Shown here: positions 1 through 9,014 of the stretch, in pieces
Position numbering within the stretch: the first letter of the stretch is position 1
How the letters are laid out: every line of letters starts with the position of its first letter
Assembly (NCBI GenBank): GCA_020445415.1
Contig: JAGRGP010000004.1
Coordinates: 1-48,650 of the forward strand
Reading direction: 5' to 3'
From: Gammaproteobacteria bacterium
GTDB lineage: Bacteria; Pseudomonadota; Gammaproteobacteria; Chromatiales; Chromatiaceae
Length of the DNA: 48,650 bases
Made by a program: the position numbers and the translations under genes
Notes under the pieces: generated by a model
Databases searched by the model: none
Told to the model about the DNA's origin: nothing
What the model saw: only the letters and a program-made list of their open reading frames with translations

Positions 1-393
1 CCCTGTAACTACGGTTATGTACCCCACACACTGTCCAAGGACGGAGATCCGGTCGATGTGCTGGTGCTAACCCCTTACCCTCTAATCCCCGGGTCCGTGA
101 TCTCCTGCCGCCCGGTGGGAGTGTTGACCATGACGGATGAATCGGGAGACGATGCGAAGGTGCTTGCAGTCCCTCTGGACGAACTCTTCAAAGGCTACCG
201 CCACGTCAATAGCTTCCGAGATCTGCCCGCCCACGTCTTGAGTCAGATTGCTCACTTCTTCGAGCACTACAAAGATCTTGATGAGGGGAAATGGGTTCGG
301 GTTGGAGGCTGGAAGGGAGTCGATGAAGCCAAGGCGGAGATCATGAATAGCATCAAAATGTATCAGGATGCCCCGGAAAAGCCGAACTTCTAG
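1..393 (+). CDS. ppa: Inorganic pyrophosphatase, C-terminal part (5' end outside the window)
   Basis: Soluble family I pyrophosphatase, which hydrolyses pyrophosphate to two phosphates and pulls biosynthetic reactions forward; cytoplasmic and Mg-dependent. Reading frame 1 is open from the first base. The first visible residues are [20 protein letters not shown], which contain the family signature D-G-D-P-V-D holding the metal-binding aspartates. The C-terminal part with the K-D-L-D-E-G-K-W stretch is typical. About 130 residues are present of a usual length near 175, so roughly the first 45 are missing. In a sulfur oxidiser this enzyme also matters because APS and ATP sulfurylase chemistry handles pyrophosphate. 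The gene is followed by a 117-base gap and then three plus-strand genes. Identification is secure. Confidence 0.95.
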   Translation, partial: PCNYGYVPHTLSKDGDPVDVLVLTPYPLIPGSVISCRPVGVLTMTDESGDDAKVLAVPLDELFKGYRHVNSFRDLPAHVLSQIAHFFEHYKDLDEGKWVRVGGWKGVDEAKAEIMNSIKMYQDAPEKPNF

Positions 394-510
394 CCCCTTA
401 CTCGCCGTCGGAGCCCCCTGATTCCCAATTGTCTACGGCATGGCAAATTGTCCCTGCCCAGGGTAAACAACTCCCGACCCCCGAGTACCGCCCACTGACC
501 GGTTGATAGC

Positions 511-1053
511 ATGAAAATATGTATCCTTTCCGATAGTCACGACCACATTCCGCTACTGGATGCCGCAGTGGATGAGGCTAAAGGCCAGGGGGCCGAAGCA
601 GTACTGCACTGTGGGGATGTGGTCGCCCCCAGCACCCTAAAATGCCTGGTTAAGCACGCCCTGCCGATCCATGTGATACACGGCAACAATACCGGCGATC
701 TTTATTCGCTTGGCCAGCTTGCAACCCGCTCATTAGACCTCATCAGATACCACGGCATGGATGCCAGCCTGACCCTGGCCGGCAGACGCATATTCATCGT
801 CCACTACCCCCATTACGCGCGTGCCCTAGCGACGACGGGAAACTGGGACTTGGTATGCTGTGGCCACAGCCATAAAATCAAGATCGAAAAGTTACCGAAT
901 ATCCGGGGAGGTAGTACTCACGTGGTTAATCCCGGGACCATAGGCGGGGTGGGAAACGACCCGGCCACCTATATTCTGGGCGACCTGGAGAATATGGAGT
1001 TTGAGGTCTTCGAGATACCCAAAAGCATTGAGCGCGAGGCGACTTATTCCTGA
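511..1053 (+). CDS. YfcE/MJ0936-type metallophosphoesterase
   Basis: A 180-residue calcineurin-like phosphodiesterase of the YfcE/MJ0936 group. The metal-binding signatures appear in order: S-D-S-H near residue 7, C-G-D-V near residue 35, H-G-N-N near residue 56 and C-G-H-S-H near residue 117. Together these build the usual two-metal site. Family members hydrolyse artificial phosphodiesters and the physiological substrate is mostly unknown. The stop overlaps the moaC start by one base (TGATG), so the two genes are probably translationally coupled. Nothing in the sequence points to a molybdopterin-specific role. The length matches the family, and the ATG start precedes the first metal motif by only a few residues. 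Confidence 0.88.
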   Translation: MKICILSDSHDHIPLLDAAVDEAKGQGAEAVLHCGDVVAPSTLKCLVKHALPIHVIHGNNTGDLYSLGQLATRSLDLIRYHGMDASLTLAGRRIFIVHYPHYARALATTGNWDLVCCGHSHKIKIEKLPNIRGGSTHVVNPGTIGGVGNDPATYILGDLENMEFEVFEIPKSIEREATYS

Positions 1054-1544
1054 TGAATAACTCGGAATTGACCCATTTCAATACCAATGGTGAAGCCCAT
1101 ATGGTAGATGTGGGCGGCAAAGCGGCGACGCATCGCATCGCTATTGGAGCAGGGCGCATCCGCATGAACCCCAGAACGTTGGAATTGATCCAGGCAGGAG
1201 GCCACCAGAAAGGTGATGTGCTGGGTATCGCCCGGGTGGCGGGTATCATGGCCGCCAAACGGACGTCGGAGCTTATACCCCTTTGCCATCCTTTGGCCCT
1301 CACCCATATCAGTATCGATTTGACTCCAGACCAGGACTTACCAGGCATTCATTGCGAAACCAGAGTCGAGACCCGGGGCCCGACGGGAGTAGAGATGGAA
1401 GCACTGTGCGCTGTCCAAATCGCCCTACTCACGGTCTACGACATGTGCAAGGCAGCCGATCGCGGCATGGTAATCGAAGATATCTGCCTGCAAAGGAAAG
1501 AGGGCGGGCAATCTGGCTGCTGGATTCGGCAAGAAGCTGACTAG
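1053..1544 (+). CDS. moaC: Cyclic pyranopterin monophosphate synthase MoaC
   Basis: MoaC acts with MoaA in the first step of molybdenum cofactor synthesis, turning the 3',8-cyclo-GTP product into cyclic pyranopterin monophosphate. The 163-residue length is standard. Conserved blocks are visible: M-V-D-V-G-G-K near residue 17, the [13 protein letters not shown] segment that supplies catalytic Lys and His, and the C-terminal Y-D-M-C-K-A with its catalytic Asp and Lys. It ends in the usual K-x-G-G-x-S-G tail. No other moa, moe or mob gene is nearby, so the pathway genes are dispersed. The start is the ATG that overlaps the preceding stop, which places the M-V-D-V motif at the normal distance. 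Confidence 0.96.
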   Translation: MNNSELTHFNTNGEAHMVDVGGKAATHRIAIGAGRIRMNPRTLELIQAGGHQKGDVLGIARVAGIMAAKRTSELIPLCHPLALTHISIDLTPDQDLPGIHCETRVETRGPTGVEMEALCAVQIALLTVYDMCKAADRGMVIEDICLQRKEGGQSGCWIRQEAD

Positions 1545-1559
1545 CGCGCGGGCACTCCG

Positions 1560-2186
1560 GTGAACCCAATCTACCATCGTGCGAGTTTTTTATGCAGTGC
1601 CGCGCGCCTCTCCCAGGCGCCACCTGATGAAGGTCGAGAAATTGCCTTTGCCGGCAGATCTAATGCTGGAAAGTCTAGTGCTATCAATGCATTGTGCCAA
1701 CAGAACGGCCTTGCGCGCATTAGCAAGACCCCTGGACGTACCCAACTGTTAAATTTTTTTCGACTCGAGGACCAACGGCGTCTGGTCGACCTGCCAGGCT
1801 ATGGCTACGCCAAAGTACCCGAACGGATCCGCTTACAATGGCGACAAGAGATCTCCAGCTACCTCGAAAAGCGGCGCTCGTTAGCGGGAATCATGCTGGT
1901 AATGGATATTCGACACCCATTTACTGACTATGATGAGCAGGTTTTGGCTTGGGGCCTTAACATCGGTGTTCCGCTCCACATCTTATTGACCAAGGCGGAC
2001 AAAATGAGCCGGGGCGCGGCTGGCAACGTCCTTTTGCAGGCTCGCCGGCGGCTGACGGGACATCTCAGCCCGGCGAGTACGCAGCTATTTTCTGCTACCC
2101 GCCGTCAAGGTATCGATGAAGCCCATGCGATATTGGACCGCTGGCTTGAAACCGCGTGCCTCGAACCGGCCGCCACCTCCCACTGA
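1560..2186 (+). CDS. engB: Ribosome biogenesis GTPase EngB (YihA/YsxC)
   Basis: Small GTPase needed for assembly of the large ribosomal subunit. The G motifs are clear: the P-loop G-R-S-N-A-G-K-S-S near residue 32, the switch segment T-P-G-R-T-Q-L, D-L-P-G-Y-G (G3) and T-K-A-D-K (G4). The protein is 208 residues with a GTG start, and the N-terminal residues NPIYHRASFLCSA align with the E. coli protein. The gap after moaC is 15 bases. It converges with polA, the arrangement also found in E. coli and Pseudomonas, which is why the gap to the right is interesting. The downstream sequence holds only a weak 6-bp hairpin (2317-2322/2330-2335) followed by a very AT-rich run. Confidence 0.96.
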   Translation: MNPIYHRASFLCSAARLSQAPPDEGREIAFAGRSNAGKSSAINALCQQNGLARISKTPGRTQLLNFFRLEDQRRLVDLPGYGYAKVPERIRLQWRQEISSYLEKRRSLAGIMLVMDIRHPFTDYDEQVLAWGLNIGVPLHILLTKADKMSRGAAGNVLLQARRRLTGHLSPASTQLFSATRRQGIDEAHAILDRWLETACLEPAATSH

Positions 2187-2373
2187 TATCCCGCTAAACA
2201 GGCCGAGCCAGAAAAGCCGGTAATTCATCCACCCCTTGCTTCCGCGGTTGTAGGTAGCTAAAGCCTTGGTATACGGCGTAAAGAGTCATCCCCAGACGTA
2301 TTCAGCGTGTTGAGCATATCCCATAAATAGGGATAATTAATTGATTAATTTATATTTTTATTTATTGTTTGGG
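2187..2373. other. Gene-free gap after engB, AT-rich at its right end
   Basis: The first 130 bases show no convincing ORF or signal. At 2317-2335 the arms TATCCC and GGGATA form a short hairpin. It is followed by about 35 bases made almost entirely of A and T (2333-2370), quite unlike the GC-rich surroundings. On the plus strand this could act as a weak terminator for engB. On the minus strand the AT run lies just beyond the strong terminator described for the polA side. Confidence 0.35.
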
Positions 2374-2420
2374 CAAAAAAAAGATCCCGGCGCCTAAGGG
2401 GAGAAAGGCACCCGGGATCT
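2374..2420 (-). terminator. Intrinsic terminator on the polA strand
   Basis: A nine-base perfect stem, AGATCCCGG (2382-2390) against CCGGGATCT (2412-2420), is followed on the minus strand by eight T (plus-strand A at 2374-2381). The long loop may contain a smaller internal pairing. It lies 158 bases past the polA stop, far for a simple terminator of that gene, which supports a separate small transcript ending here. Confidence 0.85.
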
Positions 2421-2531
2421 GGTTGCCTGGCTGTTGCAGCCAAAGCAGGAGTCACTCGGGGATCAGCGACTCCGCGCCATAGGGCGCCTATTCCTACGAC
2501 AGGCCCATCGGCAACTAGTTCCATCGGTTGA
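2374..2531 (-). ncRNA. Candidate small RNA in the polA-engB gap (Spot 42/ErsA position)
   Basis: Read on the minus strand, the 157 bases after polA contain a row of perfect hairpins ending in a strong intrinsic terminator. The pairs are GCGCC/GGCGC (2474-2478 with 2483-2487), GGAGTC/GACTCC (2448-2453 with 2468-2473) and TGGCTG/CAGCCA (2428-2433 with 2437-2442). The terminator stem is 2382-2390 with 2412-2420, followed by eight U. A TAAAAT box (2538-2543 read on the minus strand) could be a -10 element, giving a start near 2531 and an RNA of about 158 nt. I found no good -35. The same gap between convergent polA and engB encodes Spot 42 in E. coli and ErsA in Pseudomonas. It may instead be only a structured polA 3' UTR. 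Confidence 0.45.
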
Positions 2532-2577
2532 CCACAATTTTATCAGCTCAGGTTAAGAGCGAGCCCGGAGGACTCTT

Positions 2578-5280
2578 TCAATGCGCCTGCTCCCAATTCT
2601 CTCCAACACCCACGTCCACCACCAGGGGAACCTGAAGTGTAGCAGCGGCCTCCATGCAATCTCTGATCTTATCGCCCGCCGCTTCGGTAAAATCCTCTCT
2701 CACTTCGAACACCAATTCGTCGTGTACCTGCATTATCATGCGCAGGGGCGGGGTCTCGCTTTCCATCCAGCGGTCAACCGACAACATAGCTAGCTTGATG
2801 ATATCCGAGGCACTGCCTTGCATCGGCGCATTTATCGCCGTCCGCTCGGCGGCGGCTCTTCGCTGACCATTCCTGGCGTTGATTTCCGGAAGGTAGAGGC
2901 GGCGGCCAAACAGCGTCTCTACGTATCCCTGGGCATGAGCCTCCGATTTGGTGCGTTCCATGAAATCCCGTACCCCAGGATAACGCTCGAAGTAGCGATT
3001 CACGTAAGATTGCGCATCGTTACGGTCAATACCAAGCTGCCTCGACAACCCGAACGCGGACATACCGTAGATCAAACCGAAGTTGATCGCCTTGGCCGCC
3101 CGCCTTTGATTGTCGCTCACCTCCTGGGGGAAAGGTACGCCAAATACCTCGGCGGCCGTGGCACGATGAATATCCAGCCCCTGTGCAAACGACGCCAACA
3201 GCCCCGTGTCCCCCGAAAGATGTGCCATGATCCGTAACTCAATCTGGGAATAGTCGGCAGCCATCATCAGATATCCCGGCTCCGGAACAAAGGCCTGCCG
3301 GATGCGTCGTCCCTCTTCACTCCTCACCGGGATGTTCTGCAGGTTGGGATCGGATGAACTGAGCCTACCGGTCGCCGCCACCGCCTGATGATAGGACGTG
3401 TGCACCCGTCCGCTGGTGGGATTCACCATCTTCGGTAACTTTTCCGTATAGGTCGACTTGAGTTTCGCCAGACCACGGTGCAAAAGTATCTTGGCCGGCA
3501 GCTCATACCCTCGATCCGCAAGCTCCTGCAACACCGACTCCGCCGTCGAGGGAGCTCCCTTGGGCGTTTTGGCGATTACCGGCAACCCGAGCTTGTCAAA
3601 GAAGATTTCACCGATCTGCTTCGGCGACCCCATATTGAACGCCTGTCCCGCGAGATCGAATGCCTGCTGCTCCAACTCTCCCATACGCTCAACAAGCTCG
3701 CGGGTCTGCGCCTCGAGCATTCGGCAATCGATTCTGACCCCCGTGCGTTCCATGCGGGAAAGCACGGGAACCAAAGGCATTTCAATCTCCCGGAATAGCC
3801 GCGACAATGTCGGTGTGGTCTCCAGCATCGGCCAGAGCTTATGGTGGAGGCGCAAGGTGATATCCGCGTCTTCGGCGGCATAGGGCCCCGCTTGCTCCAC
3901 GGGCACCTGGTCAAAACTCACCTGTTTGGCACCCTTACCGGCCACGTCTTCGTAGTGGATGGTCTTGTGATTGAGGTACTTGAGCGAAAGCGAATCCATG
4001 TCGTGACGGGTACCGGTGGAATCCACCACATAGGATTCGAGCATTGTATCGTAGGCAATTCCCCGAATACTTATGCCGTAGCGGGATAGAACGCTCATGT
4101 CATATTTGCTATTTTGCCCCACCTTCTGTCTTGCCGGGTCCTCGAGCAAAGGCTTAAGCGCATTCAACACCCGGTCTCGGTCCAGTTGAGGGGGAGCCCC
4201 GGGGTAACGGTGACCAACGGGCACATAGGCCGCCCGGCCAGGCTCAACGGCAAACGAGACACCGACGATATCGGCCTCCATATAATCCAGGCTTGTGGTC
4301 TCGGTATCGATGGCAAAGAGTGCCGCATCCTGTAGGCGCTCTAACCAGACCAAAAAGCGCTCCCAATCGAGCAGGGTCTCGTACTCCCCCGCTAACGCCT
4401 GTGCCTGGTTGACGGCGGGCGTTTCTCCGGAATCAAGTGAGTCCAACAAGCGCCGAGACTCTATGTGGGAATACAGTGACCGCAGGGTCTCCTGCTGGGG
4501 CACACCCAGCGTCAGCTCGGCAGGGCCCAGGTCCAGCGCCAAGTCACGTTTGATGGTGGCAAGCTCCCGGGCCAGGGGCAATTGGTCCAGGCAGCCCCGT
4601 AGATTCTCCCCGACCTTGCCAGGAATCTCATCTGCACGCTCAATCAGGTTATCCAGAGTCTGATAGTCCGATAACCAGCGGGCTGCCGTCTTCGGGCCAC
4701 ATTTAGGAACCCCGGGGATGTTATCCGACGTATCACCGACCAAAGCCAAATAATCAACGACCTGCTCGGGCTCTACCCCAAAGCGCTCCCGGACCCCCTC
4801 CCGGTCGGTACGCACATCATTCATGGTGTTGATCAGCGTGACTTGCCCATTCACCAGCTGCGCCAAGTCCTTGTCACCAGTTGAGATCAGCGTCTCCATT
4901 CCCAGAGTGGCGGCCTGGGTGGCCAAGGTACCGATCACATCGTCGGCCTCAACACCCGAAACCATCAACAGCGGCACACCCATCGCCTTAACGATGGCGT
5001 GCAACGGGGCGATTTGCTCCCGGAGGTCGTCGGGCATCTGTTCACGATTGGCCTTGTACTCGGCGTAGAGTTCATTGCGGAAGCTGCCGCCCGGGGCATC
5101 AAAGACCACCGCCATTCGCTCCGGCCGATACTCAGCTATCAGCTTACGTAACATATTCACAACCCCGACGATGGCCCCAGTGGCCTCACCTTTAGAATTG
5201 GTGAGGCTGGGCAGCGCATGGTAGGCGCGAAACAAGTAGGAGGATCCATCAACCAAGATCAGAGGGGGAGGCAAATTCAT
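2578..5280 (-). CDS. polA: DNA polymerase I
   Basis: Full-length 900-residue DNA polymerase I for Okazaki fragment maturation and repair. The 5' nuclease domain covers about residues 1-290 (opening L-I-L-V-D-G-S-S-Y-L-F-R-A-Y). The 3'-5' exonuclease domain, about 310-490, keeps its catalytic acids (A-I-D-T-E-T-T, N-S-K-Y-D-M and Y-A-A-E-D-A-D), so proofreading should be active. The polymerase domain shows motif A (D-Y-S-Q-I-E-L-R), motif B (R-R-A-A-K-A-I-N-F-G-L-I-Y-G) and motif C (V-H-D-E-L-V-F-E). The start is the ATG at 5280-5278, directly before the nuclease motif. It is divergent from the dehalogenase gene and convergent with engB. Confidence 0.98.
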   Translation of the reverse strand: MNLPPPLILVDGSSYLFRAYHALPSLTNSKGEATGAIVGVVNMLRKLIAEYRPERMAVVFDAPGGSFRNELYAEYKANREQMPDDLREQIAPLHAIVKAMGVPLLMVSGVEADDVIGTLATQAATLGMETLISTGDKDLAQLVNGQVTLINTMNDVRTDREGVRERFGVEPEQVVDYLALVGDTSDNIPGVPKCGPKTAARWLSDYQTLDNLIERADEIPGKVGENLRGCLDQLPLARELATIKRDLALDLGPAELTLGVPQQETLRSLYSHIESRRLLDSLDSGETPAVNQAQALAGEYETLLDWERFLVWLERLQDAALFAIDTETTSLDYMEADIVGVSFAVEPGRAAYVPVGHRYPGAPPQLDRDRVLNALKPLLEDPARQKVGQNSKYDMSVLSRYGISIRGIAYDTMLESYVVDSTGTRHDMDSLSLKYLNHKTIHYEDVAGKGAKQVSFDQVPVEQAGPYAAEDADITLRLHHKLWPMLETTPTLSRLFREIEMPLVPVLSRMERTGVRIDCRMLEAQTRELVERMGELEQQAFDLAGQAFNMGSPKQIGEIFFDKLGLPVIAKTPKGAPSTAESVLQELADRGYELPAKILLHRGLAKLKSTYTEKLPKMVNPTSGRVHTSYHQAVAATGRLSSSDPNLQNIPVRSEEGRRIRQAFVPEPGYLMMAADYSQIELRIMAHLSGDTGLLASFAQGLDIHRATAAEVFGVPFPQEVSDNQRRAAKAINFGLIYGMSAFGLSRQLGIDRNDAQSYVNRYFERYPGVRDFMERTKSEAHAQGYVETLFGRRLYLPEINARNGQRRAAAERTAINAPMQGSASDIIKLAMLSVDRWMESETPPLRMIMQVHDELVFEVREDFTEAAGDKIRDCMEAAATLQVPLVVDVGVGENWEQAH

Positions 5281-5391
5281 CTATGTTAGTCTGAAAAGGC
5301 AAACCCCCTCAGCATACCCTAATTGATTCCTCCCCGAAAACAGCACAACATAGTCATCTTCCCCGCATTAACCCATCAACCGGAGGTGCAC

Positions 5392-6069
5392 ATGGCCACC
5401 ACCCTTGCCTTCGACGTCTACGGAACCCTCATCGATACCTTTGGTATTCACCGCCTGCTGGCAAACATGCTCGATGATAGCCGGGCTAAGGCGTGCGCCA
5501 ACCGCTGGCGAGAAAAACAGCTGGAATACTCATTCCGGCGAGGCCTGATGGACCAGTACCAACCGTTTCCGGTGTGTACCCGCGACGCCTTGGAGTTCAC
5601 TTGCGAGGAGTTGGAACTGCCACTCACAGCCGCCCAGAAACACGATCTCATGGAGAGTTACCGAACGCTGCCGGCTTTCCCGGATGTGAAACCCGCATTG
5701 GCGTTGTTACAGCCGGCAGGGCACCGCATGTATCCGTTTTCAAATGGCCCTGCCAACGAAGTAACAGCACTGTTGGATAACGCCGGATTGTTAGATTACT
5801 TTCTGGATATCATCAGCGTCGACGAAGTCCAGACATTCAAACCCGCCCCAGCCGTTTACCGGCATTTCCTAGCGCGTTCCGGTGCCGAGGCAGGCGCCTG
5901 CTGGTTAATCTCGGGAAACCCATTCGACGTGCTCGGGGCGGCGGCCTGCGGGATGCGTACCGCATGGTTAAAACGAAATCCCAAAGCGGTATTTGACCCC
6001 TGGGGCCGGGAGCCCGATCACACCCTGACTGAACTGACCGGGCTGGCCACAGCCCTATTGACCCCCTGA
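5392..6069 (+). CDS. Type II haloacid dehalogenase (HAD superfamily)
   Basis: A 225-residue HAD hydrolase of the (S)-2-haloacid dehalogenase type. Motif I, F-D-V-Y-G-T-L-I-D, carries the nucleophilic Asp near residue 7. The W-R-x-K-Q-L-E-Y segment near residue 40 is characteristic of haloacid dehalogenases. Motif II is S-N-G, motif III contains F-K-P-A-P-A-V-Y, and motif IV is the S-G-N-P-F-D-V-L-G-A stretch. I place the start at 5392 because CGGAGGTG lies five bases upstream; an in-frame ATG 69 bases earlier lacks such a site and would add a non-homologous leader. Members hydrolyse 2-haloalkanoic acids or related small molecules, but the true substrate here is not visible. It is flanked by unrelated genes. 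Confidence 0.88.
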   Translation: MATTLAFDVYGTLIDTFGIHRLLANMLDDSRAKACANRWREKQLEYSFRRGLMDQYQPFPVCTRDALEFTCEELELPLTAAQKHDLMESYRTLPAFPDVKPALALLQPAGHRMYPFSNGPANEVTALLDNAGLLDYFLDIISVDEVQTFKPAPAVYRHFLARSGAEAGACWLISGNPFDVLGAAACGMRTAWLKRNPKAVFDPWGREPDHTLTELTGLATALLTP

Positions 6070-6432
6070 TAACGGATCTCGGGGGCTAAGAACCCCATTA
6101 CCAAATCACCCGACGGGGTTACAGCAGAACCGATTCTTGCCATACTAAGGACCGGCTCAGGTGAGCCTCAGTGCTCCCTGAGCATCCATCGGCGGGCCAG
6201 GCATGCATGGCAACCTAAGCCCGCGGGTGCATGCCGCATTGATGACGCGCGCAGACCTTGAAATCAGAGGAGGATTTAATTTGACCGCAGATACATCCTG
6301 GAACGGGTCTGAATGATCGTGAGGCCCCTCGGTATCCAGCCATCAGGCCAACAACACCCCAGCGCATTAGGACTCGGGAGCGGCGTTCGCTACCGGGCCC
6401 GATTTCGATAACGGGGTGATCCTAGACCGCGC
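6070..6432 (+). other. 363-base gap with structured leader before the GGDEF-EAL gene
   Basis: No gene of normal size fits. The sequence holds a 7-bp hairpin GCTCAGG/CCTGAGC (6155-6161 with 6177-6183). Immediately after it are two interlocked helices: GCGGGC/GCCCGC (6192-6197 with 6219-6224) and GGCATGCA/TGCATGCC (6200-6207 with 6228-6235). Their order gives an H-type pseudoknot topology. Further on, AGGAGG (6269-6274) precedes a TTG-started frame of 11 codons (6281-6316). I saw no clear sigma-70 promoter. The gap is probably the 5' leader of the cyclic-di-GMP gene downstream. Confidence 0.4.
6155..6235 (+). ncRNA. Candidate cis-regulatory RNA: hairpin plus H-type pseudoknot
   Basis: Three perfect helices of 7, 6 and 8 bp lie within 81 bases, and the last two are interleaved in the order 5'arm-1, 5'arm-2, 3'arm-1, 3'arm-2. 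The pairing is read directly from the sequence. I do not recognise either cyclic-di-GMP riboswitch consensus, nor any other named class. The regulatory role is inferred from its position about 200 bases upstream of a diguanylate cyclase/phosphodiesterase gene. Confidence 0.3.
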
Positions 6433-9000
6433 ATGAAACCCCCTTGGTCGCTCGGTATTCCCGCTTGGCTTAGTTATGGCGCCTTGAGCTTTCTCAGCAC
6501 CTACGGCGCGCTCTGGGCCGCGCTGGCTTTGGGCGTTGCCCATCCACCGATCTGGATCGCCACAGGCCTGACATTGGCGGGGCTGCTGCTGCACGGCAAT
6601 TTGTTACTCCCGGGGATCTATATCGGCAGCTTCGCTGCCTGGTATCTTAACGGCCATGCTCCCCTAGCCGGAGGAATCGCGGCCTTACTTTCAACCGCGG
6701 GGGTTGTCGTTGCGTCCTATCTACTGAAGTTATCCGGCCCTTACCATGACATTCTGCTGGCGGGCAAACGGGCTGTCCTGCTGCTGCTGGCAGCGATCCT
6801 GGTTACCCCACTTTTCACTACGCTTTCCTGGCTCGCCCTGGACCTGGTTAAAGGCATTCCTGCCGTCGAATCGCTATTTGACCGCGCCACGGGCTGGTGG
6901 CTAAGTGATACGGTCGGGGTCCTGGTGGTTACCCCCTTGATGCTCGCTTGGTTCGGCCATACCGGCACCCGTGAACAGGCGCGATGGTTCGAGGGGTTGT
7001 GCCTGGCGGTTACCACCTTGGCTGTCGGATATGTTCTGCTCGGCGTGGGGGCACCCATCCTCGTCAAAGACGCTTTCGGTCATTATGTCGCCTTTCCCGT
7101 GATCGTCTGGGCGGCGCTGCGATTTCAAGGCCGTGCCCTATCCCTGGTATTACTAACCCTGGTGACCTGTGTCACCTTGGGCGACCTCCTCGGCTACAGT
7201 CCGTTCCCGTTGGCCTCCTCCCAACACTCCGAAACCGCTGTACAGCTGTATCTCGCCGTCCTGGCGGCCACCGCGCTGATGGTAAACGCCCTGGTGAGCG
7301 AAAAACGGCTGGAGTTGGAGAAATTGGCATTGGCCAACAAGATCATCGCGCATTCACCCGAAGGGATCATCATCACCGACCCCGGAGGCATCATCCTATC
7401 GGCCAATCCCGCATTTTTCGAATCGACAGGATTTCATCCAAACGAGATTACCGGGGGATCGATCCGCCGACTTACTTCCGTGCATCACAGCAACGATTTT
7501 TTCACCAGTATTTGGCGGCAGCTAAGGCTCAACGGCCACTGGGAAGGGGAGATTTGGAATCGCAACCGGGATGGGGAAATCCTCCCCCAATGGCTCAGCC
7601 TCACGGCCATATCCGACCGCGACCAACAGCCTTCCCACTATCTTGGCATCTACTCCAACGTGTCGCGCCACAAGCAGGTACAGGAGAGAATGCGCAGACT
7701 GGCTTACTACGATGTGCTGACTAATCTCCCTAACCGCCAGCTGTTCAGTGACCGTTTAAACCAAGCGCTGAAATATGCCCGTAGAAACTCCTCACGGCTG
7801 GCGCTTTTTTTTATCGATTTGGACCGCTTCAAGAATATCAACGATACCCTCGGCCACAGCGTTGGCGACAAGGTGCTGCAATTAACCGCCGAGCGGCTGA
7901 GCCGCTGTATTCGGCAGACCGATACCCTGGCGCGCCTCGGAGGAGATGAATTCACGATTATCATTCAGGACCTCAACGAGGACTACAATTCCATATTGGT
8001 GGCCGAGAAAACGGTCAGGGCGTTTCAGAGCCCGATACTGGTGGAGGACCACGAACTCTTTCTCACCCCCAGTATTGGCGTAGCCTTGTTCCCGGATGAT
8101 GCCAACAGCGCCGAGGAATTACTGAAGTTCGCGGACACCGCCATGTATCGTGCCAAAGAGTTGGGCGGCAATGGTTTCCAGTTCTTTGCCTCCGACATGA
8201 GCGACCCCATCCGCTGGAACCTAACCATGGAGAACGCTCTGCGCCGGGCGATCGAGCAGGACGGCATCTCGCTTGTGTACCAGCCACAGTTCGATCTACG
8301 TACCGGAAATATCGTCGGGCTCGAAGCATTGGCTCGCTGGCATCACAAGGGCTTGGAGGAAACCCCGCCAGAGGTCTTCATAAAAGTCGCCGAAGAAACC
8401 GGTTTGATTCATCGCCTGGGCGAAAGAATCATGCGCCTGGCCTGCCTGCAAGCCGCTCATTGGCAACAGGAGGGTTTCAAGCAACTCAAAGTGTCCGTGA
8501 ATATCTCGCTGTTACAGCTCAAGCAAGGTGACTTCGCACAACGCCTGCAAGAAATCATTACAGAAACCGGTGCACCACTGGAGCTCATCGAACTCGAAAT
8601 CACGGAAAGCACGCTCATGGAAAACGCCGGCTTCATGGAAAATATAATCAACATGCTTTCCGTGCAGGGGTTCAACATATCGATCGACGATTTTGGCACC
8701 GGCTACTCCTCTCTCAGTTATCTGAAACGGCTGTCCATCAACCGCATCAAGATCGATGGTTCCTTTATCAATGACCTACCCAACGACCCGAACGATGCCG
8801 CGATTTGCAGTGCCATCATATCCATGGCCCACAATCTGGAGTTAAACGTTATTGCGGAGGGTGTGGAAACCGATGAGCAGATGGAATTTCTGCGCAAGGA
8901 GCATTGTGACGAGATCCAAGGCTATGTGTATAGCCGCCCGATCAGCCCGCAAGAGGTATCGGAGATGATACACCAGGGCTATTGGCATACCGACGGTTAG
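6433..9000 (+). CDS. MASE1-PAS-GGDEF-EAL cyclic-di-GMP signalling protein
   Basis: An 855-residue membrane protein that should make and/or break cyclic di-GMP. Residues about 10-285 form a MASE1 sensor with many hydrophobic segments. A PAS domain follows (about 296-410), then GGDEF (about 425-585) and EAL (about 600-850). The cyclase site is intact (R-L-G-G-D-E-F near residue 503), with a product-inhibition site R-Q-T-D five residues before it. The phosphodiesterase core is also intact, with L-E-A-L near residue 630 and the D-D-F-G-T-G-Y-S-S loop. Either activity may dominate in the cell. It has a 363-base structured leader and converges with the DUF4124 gene. The MASE1 ligand is unknown. Confidence 0.95.
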   Translation: MKPPWSLGIPAWLSYGALSFLSTYGALWAALALGVAHPPIWIATGLTLAGLLLHGNLLLPGIYIGSFAAWYLNGHAPLAGGIAALLSTAGVVVASYLLKLSGPYHDILLAGKRAVLLLLAAILVTPLFTTLSWLALDLVKGIPAVESLFDRATGWWLSDTVGVLVVTPLMLAWFGHTGTREQARWFEGLCLAVTTLAVGYVLLGVGAPILVKDAFGHYVAFPVIVWAALRFQGRALSLVLLTLVTCVTLGDLLGYSPFPLASSQHSETAVQLYLAVLAATALMVNALVSEKRLELEKLALANKIIAHSPEGIIITDPGGIILSANPAFFESTGFHPNEITGGSIRRLTSVHHSNDFFTSIWRQLRLNGHWEGEIWNRNRDGEILPQWLSLTAISDRDQQPSHYLGIYSNVSRHKQVQERMRRLAYYDVLTNLPNRQLFSDRLNQALKYARRNSSRLALFFIDLDRFKNINDTLGHSVGDKVLQLTAERLSRCIRQTDTLARLGGDEFTIIIQDLNEDYNSILVAEKTVRAFQSPILVEDHELFLTPSIGVALFPDDANSAEELLKFADTAMYRAKELGGNGFQFFASDMSDPIRWNLTMENALRRAIEQDGISLVYQPQFDLRTGNIVGLEALARWHHKGLEETPPEVFIKVAEETGLIHRLGERIMRLACLQAAHWQQEGFKQLKVSVNISLLQLKQGDFAQRLQEIITETGAPLELIELEITESTLMENAGFMENIINMLSVQGFNISIDDFGTGYSSLSYLKRLSINRIKIDGSFINDLPNDPNDAAICSAIISMAHNLELNVIAEGVETDEQMEFLRKEHCDEIQGYVYSRPISPQEVSEMIHQGYWHTDG

Positions 9001-9014
9001 ACCCCACCACCGGC

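Noticed and set aside
6081-6120. Hairpin behind the dehalogenase as its terminator
   Set aside because: GGGG/CCCC and AACCCC/GGGGTT can pair, but the stems are short, compete with each other and have no T-run.
6984-7724. A 246-codon plus-strand ORF inside the GGDEF-EAL gene
   Set aside because: Out-of-frame shadow of a gene with clear domains; Arg/Pro/His-rich with no motif.
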